Source: Pseudarthrobacter sp. SSS035
GTDB taxonomy: Bacteria > Actinomycetota > Actinomycetes > Actinomycetales > Micrococcaceae
DNA: 64,000 nucleotides
Direction: 5' to 3'
Assembly (NCBI RefSeq): GCF_023273875.1
Contig: NZ_CP096882.1
Span: 3,658,001-3,722,000 of the forward strand
A program made the translations under genes and the position numbers. This document shows positions 49,014 through 58,064 of the stretch, in pieces (positions within the stretch are counted from its first letter, which is position 1; each line of letters starts with the position of its first letter). The notes below the pieces were generated by a model. The model was not told the origin of the DNA. It ran no database searches and saw only the letters and a program-made list of their open reading frames with translations.

Positions 49014-50093
49014 CTACGCGTTCCAGACGCCGGTCTCGAAAAACCGGCGGATGACTTCCTCATACGGCTCGGGGTCCAGGCCCTGCCCTGACAGCCACGC
49101 GGGATTGTAGTAGTTGCCCGCATAGCGGTCGCCGCCGTCGCACATCAACGACACAATGCTGCCGCGCTGTCCCTTGGCCACCATTTCCGCCACAAGCTGC
49201 CAGACACCCCACAGGTTGGTGCCCGTGGACGGTCCGGCATGCAGGTCGGCGACCGTGCGCAGGTGCCGCATGGCTGCGATGGAGGCGGCATCGGGAACCT
49301 GGATCATGTGGTCGATGACGGCGGGCACAAAGCTCGGTTCCATCCGCGGCCGGCCGATGCCTTCGATCCGGGACGGCAGGCCGGTGCTGGCCTCACCCGC
49401 ACCGCTCAGCCAGCCGGGGTAAAACGCGGAATTCTCCGGGTCTACAACCGCAAGGCGCGTGTCGTGGCCGCGGTAGCGCAGGTAGCGGCCAATGGTCGCA
49501 CTCGTGCCTCCGGTCCCGGCACCGACCACGATCCAGCGGGGGACGGGGTGTTCCTCCAGCGCCAGCTGCCCGAAGATGGACTCCGCGATGTTGTTGTTGC
49601 CACGCCAGTCCGTGGCCCGCTCCGCGTAGGTGAACTGGTCCATGTAGTGGCCGTTGGACGTGGCGGCGACGTCCGCCGCCGCAGCATAAACCTCTGAGGC
49701 GTGGTCAACCAACAGGCACGAGCCGCCGAACTGTTCGATCAGCGCGATCTTCTCCGGGCTCGTCGTGCGGGTCATGACCGCTACGAACGGCAGGCCCAGG
49801 AGCTGCGCGAAATATGCCTCCGAAACAGCGGTGCTGCCGCTGGACGCCTCCACGATGGTGGTACCTTCGCGGATCCAGCCGTTGACCAGGCCGAAGAGGA
49901 ACAGCGAGCGGGCCAGCCGGTGCTTGAGGCTCCCCGAACGGTGCGTGGATTCGTCCTTGAGGTAAAGCTGGACGCCCCAGTGCTCCGGGAGCGGCACCGA
50001 GTAGAGATGGGTATCGGCGGACCGGTTGTTTTCTGCATTGACTTTTCTGATGGCCTCGTCAGCCCAGGCCCGGTCCGCGCTCGCGTTCTTCAC
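49014..50093 (-). CDS. PLP-dependent cysteine synthase-fold enzyme, Cds1-like cysteine desulfhydrase
   Basis: 359 residues. Fold-type II PLP enzyme: Lys in HRSGSLKHRLARS binds PLP, EASSGSTAVSEA is the substrate loop, VGAGTGGTSATIGRYL binds the PLP phosphate. The N terminus (AWADEAIRKVNAENNRSADTHL) and length resemble mycobacterial Cds1, which degrades cysteine to pyruvate, ammonia and H2S. Divergent from a rhodanese operon, so a role in sulfide/cysteine balance is inferred. Confidence 0.8.
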   Translation of the reverse strand: MKNASADRAWADEAIRKVNAENNRSADTHLYSVPLPEHWGVQLYLKDESTHRSGSLKHRLARSLFLFGLVNGWIREGTTIVEASSGSTAVSEAYFAQLLGLPFVAVMTRTTSPEKIALIEQFGGSCLLVDHASEVYAAAADVAATSNGHYMDQFTYAERATDWRGNNNIAESIFGQLALEEHPVPRWIVVGAGTGGTSATIGRYLRYRGHDTRLAVVDPENSAFYPGWLSGAGEASTGLPSRIEGIGRPRMEPSFVPAVIDHMIQVPDAASIAAMRHLRTVADLHAGPSTGTNLWGVWQLVAEMVAKGQRGSIVSLMCDGGDRYAGNYYNPAWLSGQGLDPEPYEEVIRRFFETGVWNA

Positions 50094-50186
50094 CGGATCA
50101 GCTTACCGGTGGCGCTCCCCGCCAGCCGTTCTGCCGCAGCTAGAGTTGGATCAGCGACTGCACACCCCACAATTGCAAGGAGAACG

Positions 50187-51074
50187 ATGGGTCCACTGAT
50201 GGCTGTCCCGGCTTTGGCGGCGCGTTTCGACGCCGGCCAGCGAACCGTGGTGCTGGACGTCCGCTGGGCGCTGGGGGACCCGCACGGCCGGGAACACTAC
50301 CTTGAGGGGCACCTCCCGGGGGCAGTTTTTGTGGACCTCGCCACCGAGTTGGCGACGCCGGCCACCCCAGCCCGCGGCAGGCACCCGCTGCCCACCGACG
50401 CGGAATTCCAGGAAACTGCCAGGTGCTGGGGGATCAACAACGGCGACGTTGTGGTGGCCTATGACAACAGCGGCAACATGGCTGCCGCCCGGCTCTGGTG
50501 GATGCTCCGCAACGCCGGGCTACAGGACGTGTACCTGCTCGACGGCGGACTGGCCGCCTGGCGGGACGCCGGACTGCCGCTGGACACCGGACCCGTGGAC
50601 GCCGCCGTCGGGCGTGTTTCCTTTGACGTTTCCCCTGCCGGAGGCAGGATGCCCAGCATCGACGCGGCCGGAGCGGCGGACTGGCCGGCAACCGGCGTCC
50701 TCCTGGACGCCCGGGCCGGCGAAAGATACCGGGGCGAATTTGAACCCGTCGATCCCCGCGCCGGCCACATTCCGGGCGCCCGGAGCGCACCCACAACGGA
50801 GAACATGGACGGGGCCGGGCATTTCCTGCCGGTGGACCTGCTGCGGCGCCGGTTCGAGGACCTCGGCGTCCGTGGCGACGTCCCGGTGGCCGTGTACTGC
50901 GGCTCGGGCGTGACCGCCGCCCATGAGGTGGCCGCCCTTGAAATCGCCGGATTCCGGGCCGCCCTCTATCCTGGATCCTTCTCGGAATGGTCGAACAATC
51001 CGGCCCTGCCGGTGGCGACGGGCAGCCAGCCGAATGGCCATGCGGCGGCCCGCGGGGGTAGCGTCGAAGGATGA
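50187..51074 (+). CDS. sseA: Two-domain rhodanese-type sulfurtransferase
   Basis: 295 residues from MGPLMAVPAL with AAGGAG 5 bases upstream; a TAGAGT -10-like hexamer lies further upstream at 50139. Two rhodanese domains: the N-terminal one is inactive-like (VVLDVRWALGD, AYDNSGNMAAARLWW), the C-terminal one has the catalytic Cys in AVYCGSGVTA. It moves sulfane sulfur from thiosulfate or 3-mercaptopyruvate to thiol acceptors. ATGA overlap with the next gene. Confidence 0.92.
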   Translation: MGPLMAVPALAARFDAGQRTVVLDVRWALGDPHGREHYLEGHLPGAVFVDLATELATPATPARGRHPLPTDAEFQETARCWGINNGDVVVAYDNSGNMAAARLWWMLRNAGLQDVYLLDGGLAAWRDAGLPLDTGPVDAAVGRVSFDVSPAGGRMPSIDAAGAADWPATGVLLDARAGERYRGEFEPVDPRAGHIPGARSAPTTENMDGAGHFLPVDLLRRRFEDLGVRGDVPVAVYCGSGVTAAHEVAALEIAGFRAALYPGSFSEWSNNPALPVATGSQPNGHAAARGGSVEG

Positions 51075-52255
51075 CCCCAGGACGCCCCGTACCGCCGCCC
51101 CTTGCCCGCCCCGTATTGCCGAACGACGATGCTGTTGCTGCTCATCCTGCTGCGGACCTGGACACCGTTCCCCGCACCGGCGTGCTGGCAGCCGCCTATG
51201 GCGCGGCTTCCGCCGACAGCGGCCTGGCACCCCTGACGCTGGCCCGGCGTGCCCCCAAAGAAGATGACGTCGAGATCGCCATCGAATTCTGCGGCCTCTG
51301 CCACTCGGACGTGCACGCCACGCGAGGCGAATGGGGCAGCCAGAAATATCCCCTGGTCCCTGGCCACGAGATCGTCGGAACCGTCAGCCGCGTCGGCTCG
51401 GCCGTGACTGACTTCATCCCGGGGGACCGCGTGGGCGTCGGATGCATGGTTGATTCCTGCCGCGAATGCGAGAGCTGCCTGGACGGCCTGGAACAGTACT
51501 GCGAAAACGGGCTGATCGGGACGTACGGCGCCAAGGATCCGCGCAACGGCGATGCCATCACCCAGGGCGGTTACTCGTCCGCCGTGGTGGTGGACCGGCG
51601 CTACGTGGTCCGAGTGCCCGGCAACCTGGACCCGGCCGCCGTCGCCCCCTTGCTCTGCGCAGGCGTCACCACGTTCTCTCCCTTGCGGCACTTCGACGTG
51701 GAGGAAGGCGACGTGGTGGGCGTGGTGGGGCTCGGCGGGCTCGGACACATGGCCGTGAAGCTCGCCAAGGCCATGGGGGCGCGGGTGGTGGTCTTCACCA
51801 CCTCCGAAGCCAAGGTGCCGGCCGCACTGGAACTCGGAGCGGACGACGTGATCCTGTCCCGGGACAAGGATGCCATGGCCGCCGCGGACCGCACCATCGA
51901 CCTCATCATCGACACCGTGGCCGCTCCGCACGACCTGAACCCGTTCTTCCGCACCCTGCGCGTGGACGGTGCCCTGTTCCAGCTGGGCCTGCCATCCGAC
52001 GCCATGCCGCCGGTGAATCCGGGGGCCCTTATCCGGCGGCGGATCGCGTACGCTGGCTCGCTGATCGGCGGCATCGCCGAAACTCAGGAGATGCTCGACT
52101 TCTGCGCGGAGCATGGAGTAGTGGCGGATATCGAACTGGTGCGCGCAGACCAGCTGAATGAGGCCTACGACCGCATGGTGGCAGGCGACGTGAAGTACCG
52201 GTTTGTGCTGGACGCCAGCACCCTGCAGGCTCCGGCCGAGAAGGCAGACGCATGA
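51071..52255 (+). CDS. Zinc-dependent NAD(P) alcohol dehydrogenase
   Basis: 394 residues with a non-conserved N-terminal 40. Catalytic zinc ligands: Cys in FCGLCHSDVH, His-Glu in PGHEIVG and a later Cys (PLLCAGVT). Structural zinc motif with DSCRECESCLDGLEQYC. Coenzyme motif VGLGGLGHMAVKLAKAMG. The pattern matches the cinnamyl-alcohol/YahK-type, usually NADPH-dependent, aldehyde reductases. Coupled to the rhodanese upstream and HIT gene downstream by 4-bp overlaps. Confidence 0.92.
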   Translation: MTPGRPVPPPLARPVLPNDDAVAAHPAADLDTVPRTGVLAAAYGAASADSGLAPLTLARRAPKEDDVEIAIEFCGLCHSDVHATRGEWGSQKYPLVPGHEIVGTVSRVGSAVTDFIPGDRVGVGCMVDSCRECESCLDGLEQYCENGLIGTYGAKDPRNGDAITQGGYSSAVVVDRRYVVRVPGNLDPAAVAPLLCAGVTTFSPLRHFDVEEGDVVGVVGLGGLGHMAVKLAKAMGARVVVFTTSEAKVPAALELGADDVILSRDKDAMAAADRTIDLIIDTVAAPHDLNPFFRTLRVDGALFQLGLPSDAMPPVNPGALIRRRIAYAGSLIGGIAETQEMLDFCAEHGVVADIELVRADQLNEAYDRMVAGDVKYRFVLDASTLQAPAEKADA

Positions 52256-52680
52256 GCACCCTGTTCACCAAAATCATCAATGGCGAGATCCCCGGACGCT
52301 TCGTCTGGCGGGAAGCTGACGTTGCGGCCTTCCTGACCACGGGTCCCCTGGCCGACGGGCACACCCTGGTGGTCCCCACCGAGGAGGTGGACCGCTGGAC
52401 GGATGCGTCCCCGGAAACCCTCGCGAAGGTGATGGAAGTGGCCCGCCGGATCGGTGCGGTGCAGCTGGACGTCTTCCCCGCCGAGCGGGCGGGGCTGATT
52501 GTGGCCGGGTACGAGATCAACCACCTGCACGTCCACGTGTGGCCGTCCAGGACCATGGCTGATTTCGATTTCGCCTCGGCCAACCAGAACCCGGATCCCG
52601 CGGTGCTGGACGCGAACGCCGAAAAGCTGCGCGCCGGGCTTCGGGCCGCCGGCTACGCGGAGTTCGTTCCCGCCAGCTGA
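52252..52680 (+). CDS. HIT-family hydrolase
   Basis: 142 residues. The histidine triad is HLHVHVWP (HxHxHxx, near 92-99), and the N terminus TLFTKIINGEIPGRFVWRE is typical of HIT (Hint-like) nucleotide hydrolases acting on nucleoside phosphoramidates or adenylates. Third gene of the sseA-adh-hit operon. Confidence 0.93.
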   Translation: MSTLFTKIINGEIPGRFVWREADVAAFLTTGPLADGHTLVVPTEEVDRWTDASPETLAKVMEVARRIGAVQLDVFPAERAGLIVAGYEINHLHVHVWPSRTMADFDFASANQNPDPAVLDANAEKLRAGLRAAGYAEFVPAS

Positions 52681-52686
52681 GCCTGA

Positions 52687-52745
52687 CGCTCGCGCCGGTT
52701 TGGCCCGTCCAGGACTTTGCTGGCGGGCCTAGGCCGGCGCGAGCG
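52687..52745. terminator. Hairpin between convergent hit and hrpA genes
   Basis: CGCTCGCGCCGG (52687-52698) pairs with CCGGCGCGAGCG (52734-52745); GGCCCG/CGGGCC adds an inner stem. One arm lies within the hrpA 3' coding end. No T run. Confidence 0.55.
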
Positions 52746-55700
52746 CCTTGTTCAGGACAGCCCGGATCCGCTTTTCGGAGACGGAATAGGCCGTTCCGAG
52801 TTCGACGGCGAAGAGGCTCACCCGCAGCTCTTCGATCATCCAGCGGACCTGGATCAGTTCGGCACCCGCCCGGCGCCCGGGCAGCAGGGCCGACACGGCG
52901 TCGTCGTAATCGTCTTCCAGCCGCTGGACCGCGGCCATGCTCAGCCCATCCCGCTGGACGTTGCCAGGGAGCTTTTCGAGGCGTTTCTCGATGGCGGCAA
53001 GGTAGCGCGGGAGCTGGCTCAGCTGCTTGTAGCCGGTGCGGGCCACAAATCCCGGGAACACGAGCTGCTCGAGCTGACTCCTGACATCGTTCAGGGCGCT
53101 GATGAGCGCCAGGCTGGTGGTGCCCTTCAGCTGTTTCTCAATCCGCCGGGTGCTGGCCAGGACGCGCTCCACCACGGCCGTCACACTGAAGACGGTATCG
53201 ATGAGTTCCGCCCGGACCTGCTCGTAGAGGGCGTCGAAGGACGCGCGGTCCCACGGGAGTTCCGCCGGGGTCAGTTTGTCCACGGCGGCCAGGGCACAAT
53301 CGGCAATGAGGGCCGACACTGAACCGTGCGGATTCTGGCTGAACGTCAACTTTTCGGTGTTGTTGAGGTGCTCCAGGACGTAGCGGTCCGGTGCCGGCAC
53401 CCTCAGGGCGAGGAGCCGGATCACACCGCCGCGCATGGCCTCGAGCTGCTCCGACGAGGTCTGGAAGACGCGCAGCGCCACGGATGTTCCTTCATCCACC
53501 AAAGCTGGATAGCCGGTGACCATGTGGCCGTTGACGGTGTTGCTGACCTGCCGCTGGACCGTGCCGAAGGCCCACTCGGTCAGGCCGGTCTGTTCCTGGA
53601 AGCCTGTGCCGCTGCCCGCTGAATTGCCGCCCGCCGATGACGCGGGTACGTTCCCGCCGGACTTTCCGGGTGACTTCGAATTTCCCCGAGACTGCGGCGC
53701 GGTGGTTCCGGGTGTCGCCCCCAGGGATTCCGCAATGGCGCGGCGTGTTGCCGGGGCCAGCCGCTCCTGCAGGGCTGCGAGGTCCTTGCCCTCATCCAGC
53801 GCCTTGCCCTGGGTATCGACAACCTTGAAGCTCACCCGCAGGTGGGACGGCACAGCGTCCCAGTTCCAGGAACCGGGCGGGATGACGTGGCCGCGGATCC
53901 GGCGCAGGGCCAGCTCCAGTGAAGCTTCCAGCTCATCATTCGCCGGATCGAAGTCCGATTCCAGGGCAGCAACGGCTTGCCGGGCCACATCCGGGGCGGG
54001 GACAAAGTTCTTGCGGACCTGCTTGGGGAGTGACTTGATCAGGGCAGCCACGAGTTCCGCGCGCTGGCCGGGGATCAGCCAGCGGAAGGCGGCATCATCG
54101 AGCTGGTTCAGGAAGAGCACCGGGACTTCGGCTGTGACGCCGTCGGACGGGTTGGGGGGAGATCCGGGCGCCACCGGGTGGAACTCGTAGCTGAGCGGCA
54201 GCTCGAAGCCCTTGTGCAGCAGCGTCTTCGGATAGGCGGCTTCGTCCAGGCCATCGGCGTCGTTGTTGAGCAGCAGCGACTTGTCGTAGTCCAGAAGGTC
54301 CGGGCTCTGCTGCCGGGCCTCCTTCCACCATTTGTCGAAGTGCCGTTCGGACACAACATCGCGGCCGATCCTGGCGTCGTAGAACTCAAACAGCGTTTCG
54401 TCGTCCACCAGCAGGTCGCGGCGGCGCATCCTGGCCTCGAGCTCCTCCACTTCAAGGAGGAGGGCGCGGTTGCGGTGGAAGAACTTATGGTGCGTTTTCC
54501 AGTCGCCTTCCACCAGGGCGTGCCGGATGAACAGCTCGCGGGCCAGCACAGGATCCACTCGGCTGTAGTTGACGCGGCGCTGCGGGATGATGGGCACGCC
54601 GTACAGGGTGACCTTCTCGTAGGCCATGACTGCGCCCATTTTGGTGGACCAGTGCGGCTCGCTGTAGCTGCGCTTAACGAGGTCCGGCGCCACCTGTTCT
54701 GCCCAGACGGGATCGAATTTGGCTGCGACCCTGGCCCAGAGGCGGCTGGTCTCCACGAGTTCGGCAGCCATCACAAACGTGGGGGACTTCTTGAAGAGCG
54801 ACGAGCCGGGGAAGATTGCGAAGCGGCTGCCGCGGGCACCGGCGTATTCGCGCTTGCGCTCGTCCAGGATGCCGATGTGGCTGAGGAGGCCCGACAGCAG
54901 GCTCACGTGGATGCCCTCGTGGTTGCCCACGGGATCGGCCAGGCGCTTGTTGTCCAGGCTGATCCCGAGCGGGCGGGCCATCTGGCGGAGCTGGGCGAAG
55001 AGATCCTGCCATTCCCTGACCCGAAGGTAGTTGATGAACTCGGTCCGGCACAGGCGGCGGAACTGGGTGGACGAGAGTTCCTGCTGTTTCTCCTGCAGGT
55101 AGTTCCACAGGTTCAGGAAGCCAGTGAAGTCAGAGTTTTCGTCACGGAAGCGGGCATGCTTCTCGGCGGCGAGCTGCTGCTTGTCCGTTGGACGTTCGCG
55201 CGGGTCCTGGATGGTCAGTGCCGCGGCCAGGATCATTACCTCGCGGACGCAGCCGCGCTTGCCGGCCTCCACAATCATCCTGCCGAGGCGGGGATCCACC
55301 GGCAGCTGGGCAAGCTGCTGTCCGACGGCGGTCAGCCCGCCGCTCTTGGCGTCACCTGGTCTAACGGCATTCAAGGCGCCGAGCTCGCGCAGGAGCGTCA
55401 CGCCGTCGTTGATTGCCCGCGAGTCCGGCGGCTCGACAAACGGGAAGTTCTCCACGTCCTTGGGCCCGCGGGCCACACCCATGGCGGTCATCTGCAGGAT
55501 GACTGCCGCCAGGTTGGTGCGCAGGATTTCCGGATCCGTGAACAGCGGCCGGGACTCGAAGTCCTCTTCTGAATAGAGCCGGATGGCGATGCCGTCCGAC
55601 ACGCGGCCGCACCGGCCGGAGCGCTGGTTCGCCGAAGCCTGCGACACACGCTCGATGGGCAGCCGCTGGACCTTGGTGCGGTGCGAGTAGCGGGAGATGC

Positions 55701-56682
55701 GGGCCGTGCCGGTGTCGATGACGTACTTGATGCCGGGGACCGTCAGGGACGTTTCGGCCACGTTGGTGGCCAGCACAATCCGGCGGTTCTTGCCGGGGTG
55801 GAACACCTTGTGCTGTTCCTGCAGGCTCAGGCGGGCGAACAGGGGGAGCACCTCGGTGCCAGCCAGGCGCCGGTTGGACTGGATCCTGGCGTTGAGTGCC
55901 TCTGCTGCGTCGCGGATTTCGCGCTCGCCGGAGAAAAAGACCAGGATGTCGCCGGGGGCCTCGGTGGCGAGTTCGTCCACGGCGTCGCAGACTGCGTCGA
56001 GCGGATCGCGGTCCTCTTCGAGTTCGTCGTCGGAGGCGTCTGCATCTTCGCCATCGGCGGGTCCGCCGGCTGGCTGGGACAGCGGCCTGTACCGGATCTC
56101 CACCGGGAACGTGCGCCCGGACACCTCGATGATGGGGGAGGGCTCGTCGTCGGACCCGAAGTGTTTGGCGAACCGCTCCGGATCGATCGTGGCCGAGGTG
56201 ATGATGATTTTCAGGTCCGGCCGCTGCGGCAGGATGCGCTTGAGGTAGCCCAGGATGAAGTCGATATTGAGGCTGCGCTCGTGCGCTTCATCAATGATGA
56301 TGGCGTTGTATTTGCGCAGCAGCTTGTCCCGCTGGATCTCGGCGAGCAGGATGCCGTCGGTCATGAGCTTGACCTTGGTGGCGCGGCTGACTTCGCCCGT
56401 GAACCGCACCTGGAAGCCGACTTCCTGGCCGATCTCCACACCGAGTTCCTCGGCGATGCGCTCAGCGACGGTGCGGGCTGCGAGCCGCCGCGGCTGGGTG
56501 TGCCCGATCAGGCCGTTGTCGCCCAGGCCCAGCTCGAGGCACATTTTGGGGATCTGGGTGGTCTTGCCGGAGCCGGTCTCGCCGGCGATGATGGTCACCT
56601 GGTTCGCTGCAATGGCAGCCTTCAGGTCCTCGCGGCGCTCGGAAACGGGCAGCTCAGCAGGGTAGGAGATATGAAATGTCAT
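52729..56682 (-). CDS. hrpA: ATP-dependent RNA helicase HrpA (DEAH box)
   Basis: 1317 residues from MTFHISYPAELP. Motifs: Walker A AGETGSGKTTQIPK (near 32-45), DEAH in IIIDEAHERSLN, SAT in ITSATID, ATNVAETSLTVPGI and QRSGRCGRV, then the helicase-associated, OB-fold and DUF3418 C-terminal regions. HrpA resolves mRNA structures and collided ribosomes. The usual length is about 1300. An upstream in-frame extension of 23 codons lacks conservation; TAGACT lies 10 nt before the chosen ATG, so the mRNA is probably leaderless. Confidence 0.94.
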   Translation of the reverse strand: MTFHISYPAELPVSERREDLKAAIAANQVTIIAGETGSGKTTQIPKMCLELGLGDNGLIGHTQPRRLAARTVAERIAEELGVEIGQEVGFQVRFTGEVSRATKVKLMTDGILLAEIQRDKLLRKYNAIIIDEAHERSLNIDFILGYLKRILPQRPDLKIIITSATIDPERFAKHFGSDDEPSPIIEVSGRTFPVEIRYRPLSQPAGGPADGEDADASDDELEEDRDPLDAVCDAVDELATEAPGDILVFFSGEREIRDAAEALNARIQSNRRLAGTEVLPLFARLSLQEQHKVFHPGKNRRIVLATNVAETSLTVPGIKYVIDTGTARISRYSHRTKVQRLPIERVSQASANQRSGRCGRVSDGIAIRLYSEEDFESRPLFTDPEILRTNLAAVILQMTAMGVARGPKDVENFPFVEPPDSRAINDGVTLLRELGALNAVRPGDAKSGGLTAVGQQLAQLPVDPRLGRMIVEAGKRGCVREVMILAAALTIQDPRERPTDKQQLAAEKHARFRDENSDFTGFLNLWNYLQEKQQELSSTQFRRLCRTEFINYLRVREWQDLFAQLRQMARPLGISLDNKRLADPVGNHEGIHVSLLSGLLSHIGILDERKREYAGARGSRFAIFPGSSLFKKSPTFVMAAELVETSRLWARVAAKFDPVWAEQVAPDLVKRSYSEPHWSTKMGAVMAYEKVTLYGVPIIPQRRVNYSRVDPVLARELFIRHALVEGDWKTHHKFFHRNRALLLEVEELEARMRRRDLLVDDETLFEFYDARIGRDVVSERHFDKWWKEARQQSPDLLDYDKSLLLNNDADGLDEAAYPKTLLHKGFELPLSYEFHPVAPGSPPNPSDGVTAEVPVLFLNQLDDAAFRWLIPGQRAELVAALIKSLPKQVRKNFVPAPDVARQAVAALESDFDPANDELEASLELALRRIRGHVIPPGSWNWDAVPSHLRVSFKVVDTQGKALDEGKDLAALQERLAPATRRAIAESLGATPGTTAPQSRGNSKSPGKSGGNVPASSAGGNSAGSGTGFQEQTGLTEWAFGTVQRQVSNTVNGHMVTGYPALVDEGTSVALRVFQTSSEQLEAMRGGVIRLLALRVPAPDRYVLEHLNNTEKLTFSQNPHGSVSALIADCALAAVDKLTPAELPWDRASFDALYEQVRAELIDTVFSVTAVVERVLASTRRIEKQLKGTTSLALISALNDVRSQLEQLVFPGFVARTGYKQLSQLPRYLAAIEKRLEKLPGNVQRDGLSMAAVQRLEDDYDDAVSALLPGRRAGAELIQVRWMIEELRVSLFAVELGTAYSVSEKRIRAVLNKALAPA

Positions 56683-56692
56683 GGCTGCAGCC

Positions 56693-56698
56693 AGTCTA
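56693..56698 (-). promoter_or_regulatory. Probable hrpA -10 element (TAGACT on minus strand), leaderless start
   Basis: AGTCTA on the plus strand reads TAGACT towards hrpA, 10 nt before its ATG; no Shine-Dalgarno sequence is present. Confidence 0.4.
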
Positions 56699-56757
56699 CT
56701 GGGGCGGGGCGTGATTCCCGTGCTTGCTGCTGGCAACCCGAGACCAGACATGAAAAG

Positions 56758-56784
56758 GGACCCGGCTCTTTATGAGCCGGGTCC
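56758..56784 (-). terminator. Rho-independent terminator
   Basis: GGACCCGGCTC / GAGCCGGGTCC (11 bp) with loop TTTAT, a T run on the right and AAAA on the left. On the minus strand it ends the 55-residue membrane protein transcript. Confidence 0.8.
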
Positions 56785-56834
56785 TTTTTGTGTGTTGGTG
56801 GGTTGGTAATGGCGGGTTGAGGCATGCTTTCTGG

Positions 56835-57002
56835 TTAGAAAATGCGCAGGGTGTAGTTGACGCTGGGCAGGTCCAGTGCGGACCAGGGCTGGTCGGAGGT
56901 GATGGGCGGGGTGTGGCCGCGGCCATCACGCAGGAGCGCTGAGACGGTGGCGGCGAGAACAACGAGGAGCAGGACCACTAGGGCGATTCCGAAGATTTCC
57001 AT
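56835..57002 (-). CDS. 55-residue single-pass membrane protein
   Basis: Starts at the ATG with GGGAG about 13 bases upstream. The N-terminal helix is IFGIALVVLLLVVLAATVSALL; a short polar tail follows with a DQPWSALDLPSVNYTLRIF end. A terminator follows 50 bp after its stop and it diverges from a GlxA-type regulator over a perfect palindrome, so it has its own transcription unit. No family recognised. Confidence 0.65.
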   Translation of the reverse strand: MEIFGIALVVLLLVVLAATVSALLRDGRGHTPPITSDQPWSALDLPSVNYTLRIF

Positions 57003-57038
57003 GACTCAATGCTGCTCCCATGCGCGGTGAAGAAACAG

Positions 57039-57073
57039 TGGCAGAAATGCCCAAAAAGCTCTAATTTCTGCCA
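57039..57073. promoter_or_regulatory. Perfect 10-bp inverted repeat between the divergent genes (operator)
   Basis: TGGCAGAAAT (57039-57048) and ATTTCTGCCA (57064-57073) with a 15-nt spacer. It lies 37 bp from one start codon and 10 bp from the other and overlaps the CATAAT -10-like hexamer (57072-57077) of the regulator gene. Likely binding site of the regulator itself. Confidence 0.65.
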
Positions 57074-57083
57074 TAATGGAAGC

Positions 57084-58052
57084 ATGCTCAAATCAGTGGC
57101 AGTCATCGTAGTTCCCAACTTCTCTGTCTTCGAGTTCGCCACCGCCTGCGAGGTTTTTGGCATCGACAGATCAGGACGCAGCAGCAACGTCCCCGCTTTC
57201 GACTTCCGGGTCTGCACACCCGAACCGGGTAACGTCCGGATGAAGTCGGGACTCTCCCTGAATGTTTCGCTGGGATTGGAGGCAACGGCGGACGCGGACC
57301 TCGTGATCATGACCCCCTTCGGACGCGACGACGACGTTCCGGAATCCGTGCTGGAGGCATTGCGCGCCGCGCACGCCCGTGGAGCCTGGGTGATGTCCAT
57401 CTGTTCCGGAGCCTTTGCCCTGGCCCGCGCCGGACTGCTGAACGGGCGGCGTTGCACCACGCACTGGCACTATTCCCACGAACTCGCAAACCGGTACCCG
57501 GAAGTGCAGGTCGATGAAAACGTGCTCTATGTGCAGGACGGCAACCTGATCACCAGCGCCGGAACAGCGGCAGGAATTGATGCCTGCCTCCATCTGGTGC
57601 GCGTTGAGCTGGGCGCCAATGTGGCAGCCGCCATTGCCCGGGACATGGTGGTGCCGCCGCACCGCGACGGCGGCCAGGCTCAGTTCATCGACCGGCCCGT
57701 GCCTGCCTGTGGATCGGCACCGATGGAAGAGTTGCTGCGCTGGATGGTGCAGAACCTGGAGCAGGAGCACACGGTCGTGGAGTTGGCGTCCCGCGTCCAC
57801 ATGTCAGCCAGGACCTTCGCCCGCCGCTTCCGGTCCGAAACCGGGGCCACACCCGCTGCCTGGCTGAACTCGCAGCGGGTCCTCCGGGCGCAGGAGCTGT
57901 TGGAATCCACTGACCTGAACATCGACGAAATTGCCCGGGAATCCGGCTTTGGCCACCCCGTCCTGCTCCGGCATCACTTTGCCAAGGTGCTGGACACCAG
58001 CCCGCAGTCCTACCGCCGGGCGTTCCGGGGGCAACTGGTAACAGCAGGCTGA
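57084..58052 (+). CDS. GlxA-family transcriptional regulator (DJ-1/PfpI plus AraC HTH)
   Basis: 322 residues from MLKSVAVIVV. N-terminal DJ-1/PfpI-like domain (about 1-175) with the nucleophile-elbow Cys in MSICSGAFALARAGLL and GTAAGIDACLHLVR, then two AraC helix-turn-helix motifs (TVVELASRVHMSARTFARRF; LNIDEIARESGFGHPVLLRHHF). Such proteins sense small metabolites. The ATG follows a CATAAT hexamer by 6 nt, pointing to a leaderless mRNA under control of the adjacent palindrome. Confidence 0.9.
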   Translation: MLKSVAVIVVPNFSVFEFATACEVFGIDRSGRSSNVPAFDFRVCTPEPGNVRMKSGLSLNVSLGLEATADADLVIMTPFGRDDDVPESVLEALRAAHARGAWVMSICSGAFALARAGLLNGRRCTTHWHYSHELANRYPEVQVDENVLYVQDGNLITSAGTAAGIDACLHLVRVELGANVAAAIARDMVVPPHRDGGQAQFIDRPVPACGSAPMEELLRWMVQNLEQEHTVVELASRVHMSARTFARRFRSETGATPAAWLNSQRVLRAQELLESTDLNIDEIARESGFGHPVLLRHHFAKVLDTSPQSYRRAFRGQLVTAG

Positions 58053-58064
58053 CTGGAGACGCAG

